This document shows, piece by piece, positions 1-7,985 of a DNA stretch of 64,000 nucleotides. The position numbers and the translations under genes are program-made. The stretch comes from JACMLC01 sp963817025. Its GTDB lineage: Bacteria > Acidobacteriota > Blastocatellia > Pyrinomonadales > Pyrinomonadaceae. The stretch lies in the NCBI GenBank assembly GCA_963817025.1, contig CAWFML010000001.1:620001-684000 (forward strand), written 5' to 3'. The notes under the pieces were generated by a model. It searched no databases. It was given only the letters and a program-made list of their open reading frames with translations, and had not been told where the DNA came from. Positions within the stretch are counted from its first letter, which is position 1, and each line of letters starts with the position of its first letter.

Positions 1-56
1 TTTACTGCTTAATTGCTCAAAACCTCAAATCCGAATCCCACAGCCATCATAGATGC

Positions 57-115
57 AAAATTAAAAATGTAAAATGCAAAATGAAAGAAATTCTTATTTT
101 TACATTTTTAATTTT
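57..115. repeat. AT-rich intergenic inverted repeat
   Basis: An A-rich arm of words such as AAAATTAAAAATGTAAAA is followed by its T-rich complement at about 97-115, giving a stem-loop just downstream of the minus-strand gene that ends at 130. The same word set recurs in the hairpins at 49031-49143 and 55413-55489. It could act as a terminator for the minus-strand operon; that role is inferred. The first 56 bases hold nothing recognisable. Confidence 0.6.
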
Positions 116-129
116 GCATCTTTCATTCT

Positions 130-903
130 TTACGGTCTCGGCTCAAAGGGCAAGGGCTTGGCCTCGCGCGCGGAGACGTGTGTAATCAGCTCGCCCGTGC
201 GAAATCTTGCCGAATCGAGCGGCGCGCTCACCACAGAAGGCGGCGGGTAATGCGTGTCGAAAGCGGGCTGCATGCGCTCGCGTTGCGCTCTGCGCCGCAC
301 CCAGTCAACCAGCATGTACACGCCGAGCGCGACCAGCAGCACAGGGAGAAGCTCGCGCACCGGCAACCGTATGCCGAGCATCGTATGAAGCAGAAAGACC
401 GTGCCCAAGACCAGCAGCGTCAAACTCCACGCCAGAGGATTGCCGTACAGCCTGCGCGCGACCACATCCTCCGCCGCATCCGGCGCAAGACCTGCGCGCA
501 AGAGTTGCGCGGTGCGGCAGGCGTCCACCGCTGCAAAGAGCCATGTCCCCGCGAAACCTAAAATGAAAAAGAGTATGCCGTCCGTCAGGATAGACATCTG
601 GAAGAAGCTCGCAAAGATGGCGAACTGCACGATGGCTTTCGAGGTCTGCCCGTTGTAGGCCGCGCCGAGTCCCGGACACATCAGAGAGAGCAGCGTCGCC
701 ACCAGCGGAGAGCTTCTACGCCGCATGATCGGCACGGCGGAGGATTGCGACTGCTGCTGGCGAAGCATCTCGACGCCCATCACAATGCAATCCTGACAGA
801 ACGGAAAACCGCGTATGCGATGATCGCAGGCAGGGCACAATGGCCGCTCGCATCCGTTGCATTGCACGACCGCCTGATTTCTTGGATGGTATGCGCAGAT
901 CAT
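130..903 (-). CDS. B-box zinc-finger membrane protein
   Basis: A 257-residue protein of unknown specific role. The first 40 residues carry a dense Cys/His pattern (CAYH, CNGC, CPAC, then CQDC) like a B-box zinc finger. Three or more hydrophobic segments follow, at roughly residues 65-85, 90-125 and 155-200, including a Gly-rich PGLGAAYNG stretch of the kind seen in TM2-like proteins. The C-terminal 50 residues are polar. It lies 32 bases downstream of an anti-sigma gene on the same strand, so it is probably the last gene of a sigma/anti-sigma operon and may act in the same envelope response. The ATG start opens directly into the zinc-binding motif, which fits the family. Function is not assignable beyond zinc-binding membrane protein. 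Confidence 0.8.
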   Translation of the reverse strand: MICAYHPRNQAVVQCNGCERPLCPACDHRIRGFPFCQDCIVMGVEMLRQQQSQSSAVPIMRRRSSPLVATLLSLMCPGLGAAYNGQTSKAIVQFAIFASFFQMSILTDGILFFILGFAGTWLFAAVDACRTAQLLRAGLAPDAAEDVVARRLYGNPLAWSLTLLVLGTVFLLHTMLGIRLPVRELLPVLLVALGVYMLVDWVRRRAQRERMQPAFDTHYPPPSVVSAPLDSARFRTGELITHVSAREAKPLPFEPRP

Positions 904-935
904 TTTAACTTGCCGTATGCCCCCTCGCGGTCTGA

Positions 936-1760
936 CTACTCCTGTTGCTTTTTCTCTTCACCCTTATTTGCAGGAGCGTTGTTTGATTTCTGCTCCATGC
1001 TGTTGGTGTTCTGTTCGCTTCTGAAGACCGTTTTCAGCCCTTCAGAGAGACGGTTCACATCCTCGGAAATTTTGGACGGAACGGATTTGCTCGCGCCCTG
1101 TGAATAGCTCTGTTCGGCCAGCTTGACGCTCGCCAGATACATGCCGCTGATCGAGCCGTCGGCAGACACCGTGTTGGTCAGAACCAGCACGGCTAAAAGC
1201 AGCATCATGGCGACGGTCGCAAGCTGCGGCGAGACCAGGGGGTCAAGCAGCCCGCGCAGCCATGCCGCGAGACGCGGGACAAAAGGAGCTTGCACAGTCT
1301 CTGCTTCCGTCGTTCCCAAAGTCGCCTGCAAGATTCTTTCATGCAGACCTGCCGGGACTGCGCGTTCTTCGCTGATATAGGTGTAACAGGCTCCGATAGA
1401 GCGGACGACCTGTCCGGGCAATTCCGTGCAACTCTCGCACAGCGCCGCGTGGCGTTCCCAGCGATGAAAAATCGGAGCCGGGAGAAATCCGTCCAGATAA
1501 TCCGTCAGGTATTCTTCAAACTCTTCGCAGGTCATGGCCGCTGCGGGCATGGTCTGCATCAATATGCGTGCTTCTAATTGGGCGGGCGGCGCAGGAGTGT
1601 CCGCCATGCGGCACGCCTGCACTGTGTTTTTAACTTCACTTAAAAGCTCGTGACAGACAGGGCAGCGCATGGCGTGTCCGGCAAACGCGCTGTTGGTCTG
1701 TGCATCAAGCGTGCCGTCCAGATAATCTGTCAGGCGTTCTTCAAAATCTGCGCAAAGCAT
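936..1760 (-). CDS. Anti-sigma factor with two zinc-finger domains
   Basis: A 274-residue membrane protein with two copies of the ZAS/zf-HC2 anti-sigma zinc-finger fold. The first is near residues 3-45 (C, then HAMRCPVC) and the second near 77-120 (C, then HAALCESC). Both keep the Hx3Cx2C signature. A single transmembrane segment lies near residue 185 and a polar, Ser/Asn/Gln-rich tail follows. Proteins of this type hold an ECF sigma factor at the membrane until a stimulus arrives. The gene lies downstream of the ECF sigma gene at 1876-2511 on the same strand, which is the expected cognate arrangement. Two tandem finger domains in one protein is less usual than one. The extracytoplasmic part does not indicate which signal is sensed. 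Confidence 0.85.
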   Translation of the reverse strand: MLCADFEERLTDYLDGTLDAQTNSAFAGHAMRCPVCHELLSEVKNTVQACRMADTPAPPAQLEARILMQTMPAAAMTCEEFEEYLTDYLDGFLPAPIFHRWERHAALCESCTELPGQVVRSIGACYTYISEERAVPAGLHERILQATLGTTEAETVQAPFVPRLAAWLRGLLDPLVSPQLATVAMMLLLAVLVLTNTVSADGSISGMYLASVKLAEQSYSQGASKSVPSKISEDVNRLSEGLKTVFRSEQNTNSMEQKSNNAPANKGEEKKQQE

Positions 1761-1875
1761 CTTGTTACTCGTTTCTATCCCTCATAATTAAATTTTCCGC
1801 GCGAGAGCTTTTACCACAATCTTTCTCCACCAGCCGTTAAGACGCAGCGGCCCTCAGGTTTTGTCCAAATAAATT

Positions 1876-2511
1876 TTATGTCATCGCCACCACGCGCATC
1901 CGGCGCAGGATTTTTGCCAGCTCGATGCGCCCGCGATTGATGCGCGATTTCACAGTTCCTTCCGGAATCTGTAGCAGCTCGACTATCTCCTGATAGCTCA
2001 ATTCCTCTATGTCGCGCAGGATGACGCAGGTGCGCAAGTCCGGCGAGAGCTTGTCTATGCCAGCCTGCACCTGCGTGCCGAGTTCGCGCCGCTCCATCTC
2101 GCCCTGCACGGAATTGCCGCTCGTGCGCAGATGATAAGTATGGTCTTCAAGATCGTCCGCGTGCGTGTCCTGCGGCGTGCGCTGCCTGCGCCTGTAATCA
2201 TCTATCACTAAATTACGCGCGAGACGCATGAGCCAGTTTTGCAAGTCGCCCTGCTTCGGGTCGTACTGTTCGAGCGAGCGATAGACGCGTATAAAAACAT
2301 CCTGCGTTAAATCCTCTGCGGCGTCTGCGCGCGAGGTAAAACGATACGCGAGATTATAGATGCGGCGCGAATAGGTCTGGACAATCTCCTCCCACGCCGC
2401 GCCGTCTCCCGCGCGGCATCTTCTGACTAATTCGGCTCCTTCGTTGGCAGCCAAAGTCTGTGCAGCTCCCACCTGATGCTTCTCCGAAAAGGTTCGTCCC
2501 GTCTCTGTCAA
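1876..2511 (-). CDS. ECF-type RNA polymerase sigma factor
   Basis: A 211-residue sigma-70 family protein of the extracytoplasmic function group. Region 2 is seen at about residues 45-105 (YNLAYRFTSRADAAEDLTQDVFIRVYRSL then NWLMRLARNLVIDDYRRRQ). Region 4 is at about 150-205 (LRTCVILRDIEELSYQEIVELL then GTVKSRINRGR). It directs RNA polymerase to a stress or envelope regulon. The start is TTG, and no strong ribosome binding site is visible. It is first in the minus-strand group, followed by the double-finger anti-sigma gene and a B-box membrane protein. It is transcribed divergently from the flippase-like gene at 2837. Confidence 0.92.
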   Translation of the reverse strand: MTETGRTFSEKHQVGAAQTLAANEGAELVRRCRAGDGAAWEEIVQTYSRRIYNLAYRFTSRADAAEDLTQDVFIRVYRSLEQYDPKQGDLQNWLMRLARNLVIDDYRRRQRTPQDTHADDLEDHTYHLRTSGNSVQGEMERRELGTQVQAGIDKLSPDLRTCVILRDIEELSYQEIVELLQIPEGTVKSRINRGRIELAKILRRMRVVAMT

Positions 2512-2581
2512 GCCTGTGGCGCAGGAGGGAAAACTCCCTTGTCAAGACCGGATTACGACACTCGGAGAGCTAAAGTTCCAC

Positions 2582-2698
2582 GAAGACGGGGGACGGGCGA
2601 CAGGGGGCGGGGATTGGTTAAAAATCAGTTCTTAAAACACTCTGGCTTCTTTCGCCGGGCACTGCCCCCTGTCGCCTGTCCCCCGTTCCCTGTCTTCT
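2582..2698. repeat. G-rich intergenic inverted repeat
   Basis: The arm GAAGACGGGGGACGGGCGAC at 2582 is mirrored by a C-rich complementary arm that ends at 2698 with CTGTCTTC. It fills most of the divergent gap between the sigma factor gene and the gene at 2837, so any promoters for both lie around it. No convincing -35/-10 pair was found here. Confidence 0.6.
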
Positions 2699-2836
2699 GC
2701 CTTCTTGCGCCCCTACAGTAATCTATTGTAGCCTTACTTTGCTACACCATATCTTGTGGTTGCCTATCAGTGAAGTCAAGTTTGGCGCAGAAGTCCCGAA
2801 GGCTCTAACGGACATCTGGCCGAGGGTCTGAACAGA

Positions 2837-3913
2837 TTGCGTAAATATCTGAAGTTTATAGTCCTATTGCTCTTAGCCGCTCTTATCCTGTGGCTCTTTG
2901 CGCGCAATCTGAACTGGACGGAGGTGCGCGCCAGCCTGAATACAGCCGACTGGCGATTGCTGGCTTTGGGCGCGGCGATTATCTGCTTGGGCTACATGGT
3001 GCGCGCTTTTCGCTGGCGAACGCTGCTTGCGCCGATTACTCCGGCCAGCTTGCGCGAGCTATTCGCGGCCACGACGATGGGTTTCAGCGCAATCTTTTTG
3101 CTGGGCCGGGCGGGCGAAGTAGTGCGGCCCGTCGTGCTGCCCCTCAGAGACGAGCGCGTGCGTCCGAGCGCGTCGTTCGTCACCATCATGGTCGAGCGGA
3201 TGTGCGACATGATGGCTGTCGCGCTGGTTTTCGCCGTCAATCTTTTATGGTTTCACGCGCCCACCGGGCGCGAGGCCGATTACGCATATGTGCGCAAGGC
3301 AGGGCTGGCGCTGCTCTTGGCGATTGCGTTTGGCATCATTATTCTGGCTTTGTTCAAGCGACACTCGCGGAGCATCATTCCGTGGCTTGAGCGTAAACTT
3401 AACGGCACACGCTTTGTGCCAAAGCGCGTCAGCGAAACGATAACCGGACTGCTTGAGAATCTGGCACGCGCGCTCAGCGTCTTTGTCAATGTCCGCGAAC
3501 TGGCGGCAACGGCGGGATGGACGGCGCTCCTGTGGCTGGCCGTGACGGCGACGACGTGGCTGGTGATGCGCGCCTTCGGACTGACGCCCGGTTTCAGAGA
3601 CGCGCTCTTTATCATGGGCTGGGCGCTGGTCGGCTCGCTCGTGCCGACGCCGGGCGGAGCCGCCGGGGGCTTTCATGCGACGACCAAGTATGGCCTGACG
3701 ACCTTTCTCGGAGTCGAGCAGAATCAGGCAGCGGCCATCGCCATCGTCATGCACCTGTCCTACTTTGCCCCCGCAGTTATTTTCGGCATTTACTATTTTC
3801 TACGGAGCAATATTAGCATTGCTCGCTTGCGCCAACTCGCTGCGCCCGAAGCGGTCGAGCACGCGGTGGAGGCTGAAAAGCTGAAAGTCGGTCGGATGTC
3901 TGAAGGAACTTAA
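2837..3913 (+). CDS. Flippase-like membrane protein (LPG synthase TM family)
   Basis: A 358-residue integral membrane protein with about eight hydrophobic segments. It matches the lysylphosphatidylglycerol synthase transmembrane (UPF0104) pattern: an N-terminal LLLAALILWLFARNLNW segment, a conserved RAFRWRTLL stretch near residue 60, GRAGEVVRPVVLP near 95, and a PTPGGAAGG loop near 275. Members are often flippase-like proteins linked to glycolipid or phospholipid movement; the substrate here is unknown. Start is TTG with a weak GAGGGT upstream. It stands alone between a divergent sigma operon and the nrdR-hsp-lon group, and a GTAGTTT tandem repeat follows the stop. Confidence 0.85.
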   Translation: MRKYLKFIVLLLLAALILWLFARNLNWTEVRASLNTADWRLLALGAAIICLGYMVRAFRWRTLLAPITPASLRELFAATTMGFSAIFLLGRAGEVVRPVVLPLRDERVRPSASFVTIMVERMCDMMAVALVFAVNLLWFHAPTGREADYAYVRKAGLALLLAIAFGIIILALFKRHSRSIIPWLERKLNGTRFVPKRVSETITGLLENLARALSVFVNVRELAATAGWTALLWLAVTATTWLVMRAFGLTPGFRDALFIMGWALVGSLVPTPGGAAGGFHATTKYGLTTFLGVEQNQAAAIAIVMHLSYFAPAVIFGIYYFLRSNISIARLRQLAAPEAVEHAVEAEKLKVGRMSEGT

Positions 3914-3914
3914 A

Positions 3915-4042
3915 TGTAGTTTGTAGTTTGTAGTTTGTAGTTTGTAGTTTGTAGTTTGTACTTTGTGCTTTGCATGTGGCGTTCAAGTTTGAGTTGCGTT
4001 GCAAAGAACAAAAGTCAAAGCACAAACTACAAACTACAAAAG
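3915..4042. repeat. GTAGTTT tandem repeat with inverted complement
   Basis: The 7-base word GTAGTTT is repeated about six times from 3915 to 3957, degrading to GTACTTT and GTGCTTT. About 60 bases later the complementary words AAAGCACAAACTACAAACTAC appear, so the whole can fold into a long stem. It separates the flippase-like gene from nrdR and may end transcription of the former. It is not a CRISPR array: there are no spacers. Confidence 0.75.
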
Positions 4043-4071
4043 TCTAAGACCAATTTGTTGAGGAGCTTTCT

Positions 4072-4554
4072 ATGAAGTGTCCCTTCTGTGGTTTTATCGA
4101 AGACAAAGTGGTTGATTCAAGAGAGTCGCGCGAGGGCGATTCGATTCGCCGCCGGCGCGAATGCCTGCGCTGCGAAAGGCGTTTCACGTCTTACGAGCGG
4201 ATTGATGAAATCCCTTACATGGTGATTAAAAAGGACGGGCGGCGCGAGCCTTTTGATCGCAACAAGATCATGGCGGGACTGCTTCGCGCCTGCGAAAAAC
4301 GGCCCGTGCCTTCATCGAAGCTCGAATCCATCGTCAACTCGGTGGAAAAATATGTGCAGGAATCGCCGGAGCGCGAGCGTCCGACCAGCAAGATCGGCGA
4401 GCAGATCATGCGCCGCTTGAAAGAGCTGGACAAAGTCGCTTACGTGCGCTTCGCCTCCGTCTATCTTGAATTTGAAGATGTTTCGGAGTTTATGAACGAA
4501 CTTAAAACTCTGGTGCGCGCGCGCGCCGGAGGGGCGGCGACCAGACGAGTATGA
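4072..4554 (+). CDS. nrdR: Transcriptional repressor NrdR
   Basis: A 160-residue protein that matches NrdR over its full usual length. The N-terminal zinc ribbon has CPFC near residue 3 and CLRCERRFTSYERIDE near residues 31-46, and an ATP-cone domain follows at about 50-140 (KKDGRREPFDRNKI, then KLESIVNSVE). NrdR senses dATP/ATP through the cone and represses ribonucleotide reductase genes by binding NrdR boxes. The GAGGAGC ribosome binding site about seven bases before the ATG supports the start. Its stop overlaps the next ORF by four bases (ATGA), so it is translationally coupled to the Hsp20 gene. No nrd genes lie in this window, so its targets are elsewhere. Confidence 0.96.
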   Translation: MKCPFCGFIEDKVVDSRESREGDSIRRRRECLRCERRFTSYERIDEIPYMVIKKDGRREPFDRNKIMAGLLRACEKRPVPSSKLESIVNSVEKYVQESPERERPTSKIGEQIMRRLKELDKVAYVRFASVYLEFEDVSEFMNELKTLVRARAGGAATRRV

Positions 4555-5069
4555 GCGAGCGAAAAACGCCTCGCCCGCGCGAGGTCACAGTCAGGATGAT
4601 TAAGGTGGTTCATGCGACAGGGCTTGAGCGGATAGAGCTTGAGCGGCTGCGCGACCGTGTGGGCCGTCTCTATGTCGCTTTGCAGGAAGCGACGGAGACG
4701 GATATGCCGCTCGCGCCCGGCGCGTGGTCGCCCTCTGTTGATGTCTACGAAGCAGAGGAAGCCGTCACCGTCTGCATAGAGGTTCCGGGCGTGCGCCTCT
4801 CCGAAATCAAGATCGGGCTGACCAACTCGCAACTGCGCGTCTGCGGCGAAAAAAAGAAACGCGCACCACGCCAGCGCGTCATTTCGCATCTATGTTCCGA
4901 GCGCAGCTACGGACATTTCAGTCGCGTCGTCACTTTGCGCTGGACAATCAGCATCGCGGAGGCGACGGCGGAATTAACAAACGGCATGCTTATGGTGCGT
5001 TTGCCCAAGATAAAAGACAGGCGCGGCGCAGAATTTAAAGTGCCCATTACAGAGAAGGATGAGAAATGA
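4551..5069 (+). CDS. Hsp20/alpha-crystallin family small heat-shock protein
   Basis: A 172-residue protein with an alpha-crystallin domain at about residues 60-165. Visible family marks are WSPSVDVYEAEEAVTVCIEVPGV, the LRVCGEKKK strand, the SYGHFSRVVTLRWTI strand, and the closing NGMLMVRLPKI. These ATP-independent chaperones bind unfolding proteins in the cytoplasm and hold them for refolding or degradation. The gene overlaps nrdR by four bases and is followed 61 bases later by lon, so chaperone and ATP-dependent protease sit together. The 50-residue N-terminal arm is basic and longer than minimal. Confidence 0.93.
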   Translation: MSERKTPRPREVTVRMIKVVHATGLERIELERLRDRVGRLYVALQEATETDMPLAPGAWSPSVDVYEAEEAVTVCIEVPGVRLSEIKIGLTNSQLRVCGEKKKRAPRQRVISHLCSERSYGHFSRVVTLRWTISIAEATAELTNGMLMVRLPKIKDRRGAEFKVPITEKDEK

Positions 5070-5130
5070 GAAGATTTAACCATTGATTCATGTGCTCGTT
5101 TGAAAATCAGATCAATGAGCAAATGAGTGA

Positions 5131-7623
5131 ATGAATCAATCTTTTTCAATTAATCAAATGGCTATTACCAACGAAGACATTATTGAAAGCGTGGAGGCTC
5201 CGGACACTGGCGAGCAGCAGTTGCAGATTCCGGGCGAGCTGCCCGTGCTGCCTTTGCGCGACATCGTGATTTATCCTTTTATGATCGTGCCGCTCTTTGT
5301 CTCGCGCGACAAATCCATACGCGCGGTGGACGAAGCTCTCGGCGAGAATCGCATGATCCTGCTCGCCTCGCAGAAGGATTTGGACAAAGAAGAACCTGCG
5401 GGCGAAGACCTTTACGAGGTCGGCACGGTGGCCGTCATCATGCGTATGCTCAAGTTGCCGGATGGCCGCATACGCATTCTCGTACAGGGTTTGGCACGCG
5501 CGCATCTTGATGCGGTCGAGACGGGAGGCGAATACCTGCGCGCCAAATTGAGCGTCGTGCAGGAAGCACCCGCGCCCGAACGCTCACTCGAAGTCGAAGC
5601 CTTGATTCGCAACGTGCGTGCTTCGATGGAGAAGGCCGCGAACCTCGGCAAAAACATCTCGCCGGAAGTGATGGCGATTATCGCCAATCTGGATGATGCG
5701 GGGCGGCTGGCTGACCTTTCGGCCTCGAATCTCGAACTCAAAGTCGAAGACGCGCAGAGCGTGCTCGACATCGCAGACACGACCGCACGGCTCAGGCGCG
5801 TCAACGAACTGCTCAACAAAGAGATCGAAGTCCTCACCGTCCAGCAGGAGATCAACACGCAGGCGCGTGCCGACATTGACCGCTCGCAACGAGAGTTTTA
5901 CCTGCGTCAGCAGTTGAAAGCGATTCAGAGCGAGCTTGGCGAAGGCAACGAACTGGCCGAAGAGATTGCGCAGTTTCGTGAAAAAATCGAAACCGCCAAG
6001 ATGCCGAAGCCAGCCGAAGAAGAAGCCCTGCGCCAGCTCAAAAAGCTTGAGCGCATGCATCCGGACGCGGCTGAGACGGCCACGCTTCGCAACTGGATGG
6101 AGATTATGACAGACCTGCCGTGGTCTAAATCTTCGACCGATAATCTGGATTTGCAGAAGGCCGAGCGCATCCTCAACGAAGACCACTACGGTCTTGAGCG
6201 AGTCAAAGAGCGCATCGTCGAAGCTCTCGCCGTGCGCAAGCTGCGCAAGACGCCGAAAGGCCCGATCCTGTGTCTCGTTGGCCCTCCGGGCGTTGGCAAG
6301 ACTTCTCTCGGTCGCTCGATTGCACGCGCGCTCGATAGAAAATTCGTGCGCCTCTCTCTGGGCGGCGTGCATGACGAAGCGGAGATACGCGGCCACCGCA
6401 GAACCTATGTCGGCGCAATGCCCGGTCGCATCATTCAGGCAGTGCAACAGGCTGGCACGAATAACCCGCTCATCATGCTCGACGAGATAGACAAGGTCGG
6501 AGCGGATTTCAGGGGCGACCCGTCGTCTGCTTTGCTTGAGGTTTTAGACCCTGAACAGAACAACGCTTTTCGTGATAACTATCTGAACATTACGTTTGAC
6601 CTCTCGAACGTGATTTTCATGACGACGGCAAACGTGCTCGACACGATTCAACCGGCCCTGCGCGACCGCATGGAAATCATTCGGCTGGCGGGTTACACGG
6701 AAGAGGAAAAATTGCAGATAGCGCGTCGTCACCTGATGCCCAAGCAGATGGAGGAGAACGGCATCACCGCGCGCGATGTGAATATCTCAAAGACCGCGCT
6801 GACGGCAATCATACAGCAGTACACGCAGGAGGCCGGTCTGAGGCAACTTGAGCGCGAAATCGGCACAATCTGTCGCAAGGTGGCGCGTCGTCTGGCGGAA
6901 GGCCACACGGGCACGACCCGCGTGACGCTCAAAAATCTGCACGAGTTCCTGCGCGCCCCGAAGATTCTGCCCGACGAGATTTTGAAGAAAGATCAAATCG
7001 GCGTGGCGACGGGACTCGCATGGACGGCAGTCGGCGGCGATGTGCTCTTTATCGAAGCCCTCAAGATGCGCGGCAAGGGCAATCTGGTCTTGACCGGGCA
7101 ACTCGGCGAAGTGATGCGCGAGTCCGCGCAGGCAGCCTACTCTTACGCCAAATCGCGCGCCAAAGAGTTGGAGATAGACGAAGAGGATTTTAATAACTAC
7201 GACCTGCACATACACATTCCTGAGGGCGCGATTCCGAAGGACGGCCCCTCGGCTGGCATCACGCTGGCGACCGCTATGGTGTCGGCCCTCTCGCAGCGCG
7301 CCATTCGCAAAGATGTGGCGATGACGGGCGAGATTACGCTGCGCGGAAACGTTCTGCCGGTGGGCGGCGTCAAGGAAAAAGTCTTAGCGGCGCGGCGTGC
7401 GCGCGTTAATACGATCATTCTGCCGCAGCAAAACCGGCGCGATATGGACGAAGTCCCGAAAGAGCCTTTCAAGGACATACGGTTCGTTTTCGTGGACAAT
7501 GTGCGGCAGGTTTTCCGTGAGGCTTTGAAGGACAGAGTCGCGCCGCAGGCTCCGGCAGGCACGCGTCCGGCGCGTGTCCCGCAGGCGGCTTCGGGGAGGA
7601 GCGGCAAGGCGGCCATTCTCTAA
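5131..7623 (+). CDS. lon: ATP-dependent protease Lon (La)
   Basis: An 830-residue Lon protease of normal length. The order is an N-terminal substrate-binding LON domain (ELPVLPLRDIVIYPFMIVPL, near 35), a coiled region, an AAA+ domain with Walker A GPPGVGKTS near residue 385 and Walker B IMLDEIDKVG near 450, then the serine protease domain. The catalytic dyad is visible as Ser in KDGPSAGIT near 706 and Lys in GGVKEKV near 749. It degrades damaged and regulatory proteins in the cytoplasm. Two in-frame starts compete: ATG 5131 and ATG 5158 (MAITNEDI). Neither has a strong ribosome binding site, and the first lies within a degenerate repeat. A rho-independent terminator follows. Confidence 0.97.
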   Translation: MNQSFSINQMAITNEDIIESVEAPDTGEQQLQIPGELPVLPLRDIVIYPFMIVPLFVSRDKSIRAVDEALGENRMILLASQKDLDKEEPAGEDLYEVGTVAVIMRMLKLPDGRIRILVQGLARAHLDAVETGGEYLRAKLSVVQEAPAPERSLEVEALIRNVRASMEKAANLGKNISPEVMAIIANLDDAGRLADLSASNLELKVEDAQSVLDIADTTARLRRVNELLNKEIEVLTVQQEINTQARADIDRSQREFYLRQQLKAIQSELGEGNELAEEIAQFREKIETAKMPKPAEEEALRQLKKLERMHPDAAETATLRNWMEIMTDLPWSKSSTDNLDLQKAERILNEDHYGLERVKERIVEALAVRKLRKTPKGPILCLVGPPGVGKTSLGRSIARALDRKFVRLSLGGVHDEAEIRGHRRTYVGAMPGRIIQAVQQAGTNNPLIMLDEIDKVGADFRGDPSSALLEVLDPEQNNAFRDNYLNITFDLSNVIFMTTANVLDTIQPALRDRMEIIRLAGYTEEEKLQIARRHLMPKQMEENGITARDVNISKTALTAIIQQYTQEAGLRQLEREIGTICRKVARRLAEGHTGTTRVTLKNLHEFLRAPKILPDEILKKDQIGVATGLAWTAVGGDVLFIEALKMRGKGNLVLTGQLGEVMRESAQAAYSYAKSRAKELEIDEEDFNNYDLHIHIPEGAIPKDGPSAGITLATAMVSALSQRAIRKDVAMTGEITLRGNVLPVGGVKEKVLAARRARVNTIILPQQNRRDMDEVPKEPFKDIRFVFVDNVRQVFREALKDRVAPQAPAGTRPARVPQAASGRSGKAAIL

Positions 7624-7713
7624 TCATTGCAACAGTTAGAGATGCCGAAATTTCTCATAAAATGATGCAGAATTGACGCAACCCGGCGCGATTTGGAAGC
7701 ATCTTTATATCTG

Positions 7714-7756
7714 GCGAAGCGGTTTTAAGTGGAAAATTTAACCGCTTCGCTTTATA
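7714..7756 (+). terminator. Rho-independent terminator after lon
   Basis: A perfect 11-bp stem (GCGAAGCGGTT at 7714-7724, AACCGCTTCGC at 7740-7750) with a 15-base loop is followed by TTTATATTTG. It lies 91 bases after the lon stop codon, in the 362-base gap before the lytic transglycosylase gene. Confidence 0.8.
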
Positions 7757-7775
7757 TTTGCTATGAGGGGATTGT

Positions 7776-7804
7776 TTGACACACCTGAGACCGTGTGATA
7801 ACCT
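7776..7804 (+). promoter_or_regulatory. Candidate sigma-70 promoter for the MltD-like gene
   Basis: A perfect -35 TTGACA at 7776-7781 is separated by 17 bases from TAACCT at 7799-7804, a weak -10. It lies just after the lon terminator and about 180 bases before the next start codon, the right place for a new transcription unit. The weak -10 keeps confidence low. Confidence 0.35.
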
Positions 7805-7985
7805 CCGCGACCTGTTGGCTCCGCAAAAAGAAGTGAAGCCCCTCCGGTCGGAGCCGAGTTCAAACAGGAACTTTTATCAAACCCTCGCGTTGTAAGTAAT
7901 GGTGCCGCTCGTGCGACTCTCTGACGGGAAGAAGTCGCCGTCGTGGATGTGCCCTGAACCTCGTATAAAGGAGAACGACGATTTG

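Noticed and set aside
3915..3960. Possible CRISPR-like array from repeated GTAGTTT units
   Set aside because: The units are 7 bases long, directly adjacent and without spacers, and their complement follows; it is a tandem/inverted repeat.
5584..6447. 287-codon open frame antisense to lon
   Set aside because: It lies wholly within a certain gene; antisense frames are expected in GC-rich coding sequence.
7899..7985. Upstream ATG for the MltD-like gene
   Set aside because: AAAGGAGAA and the signal peptide both point to ATG 7986.
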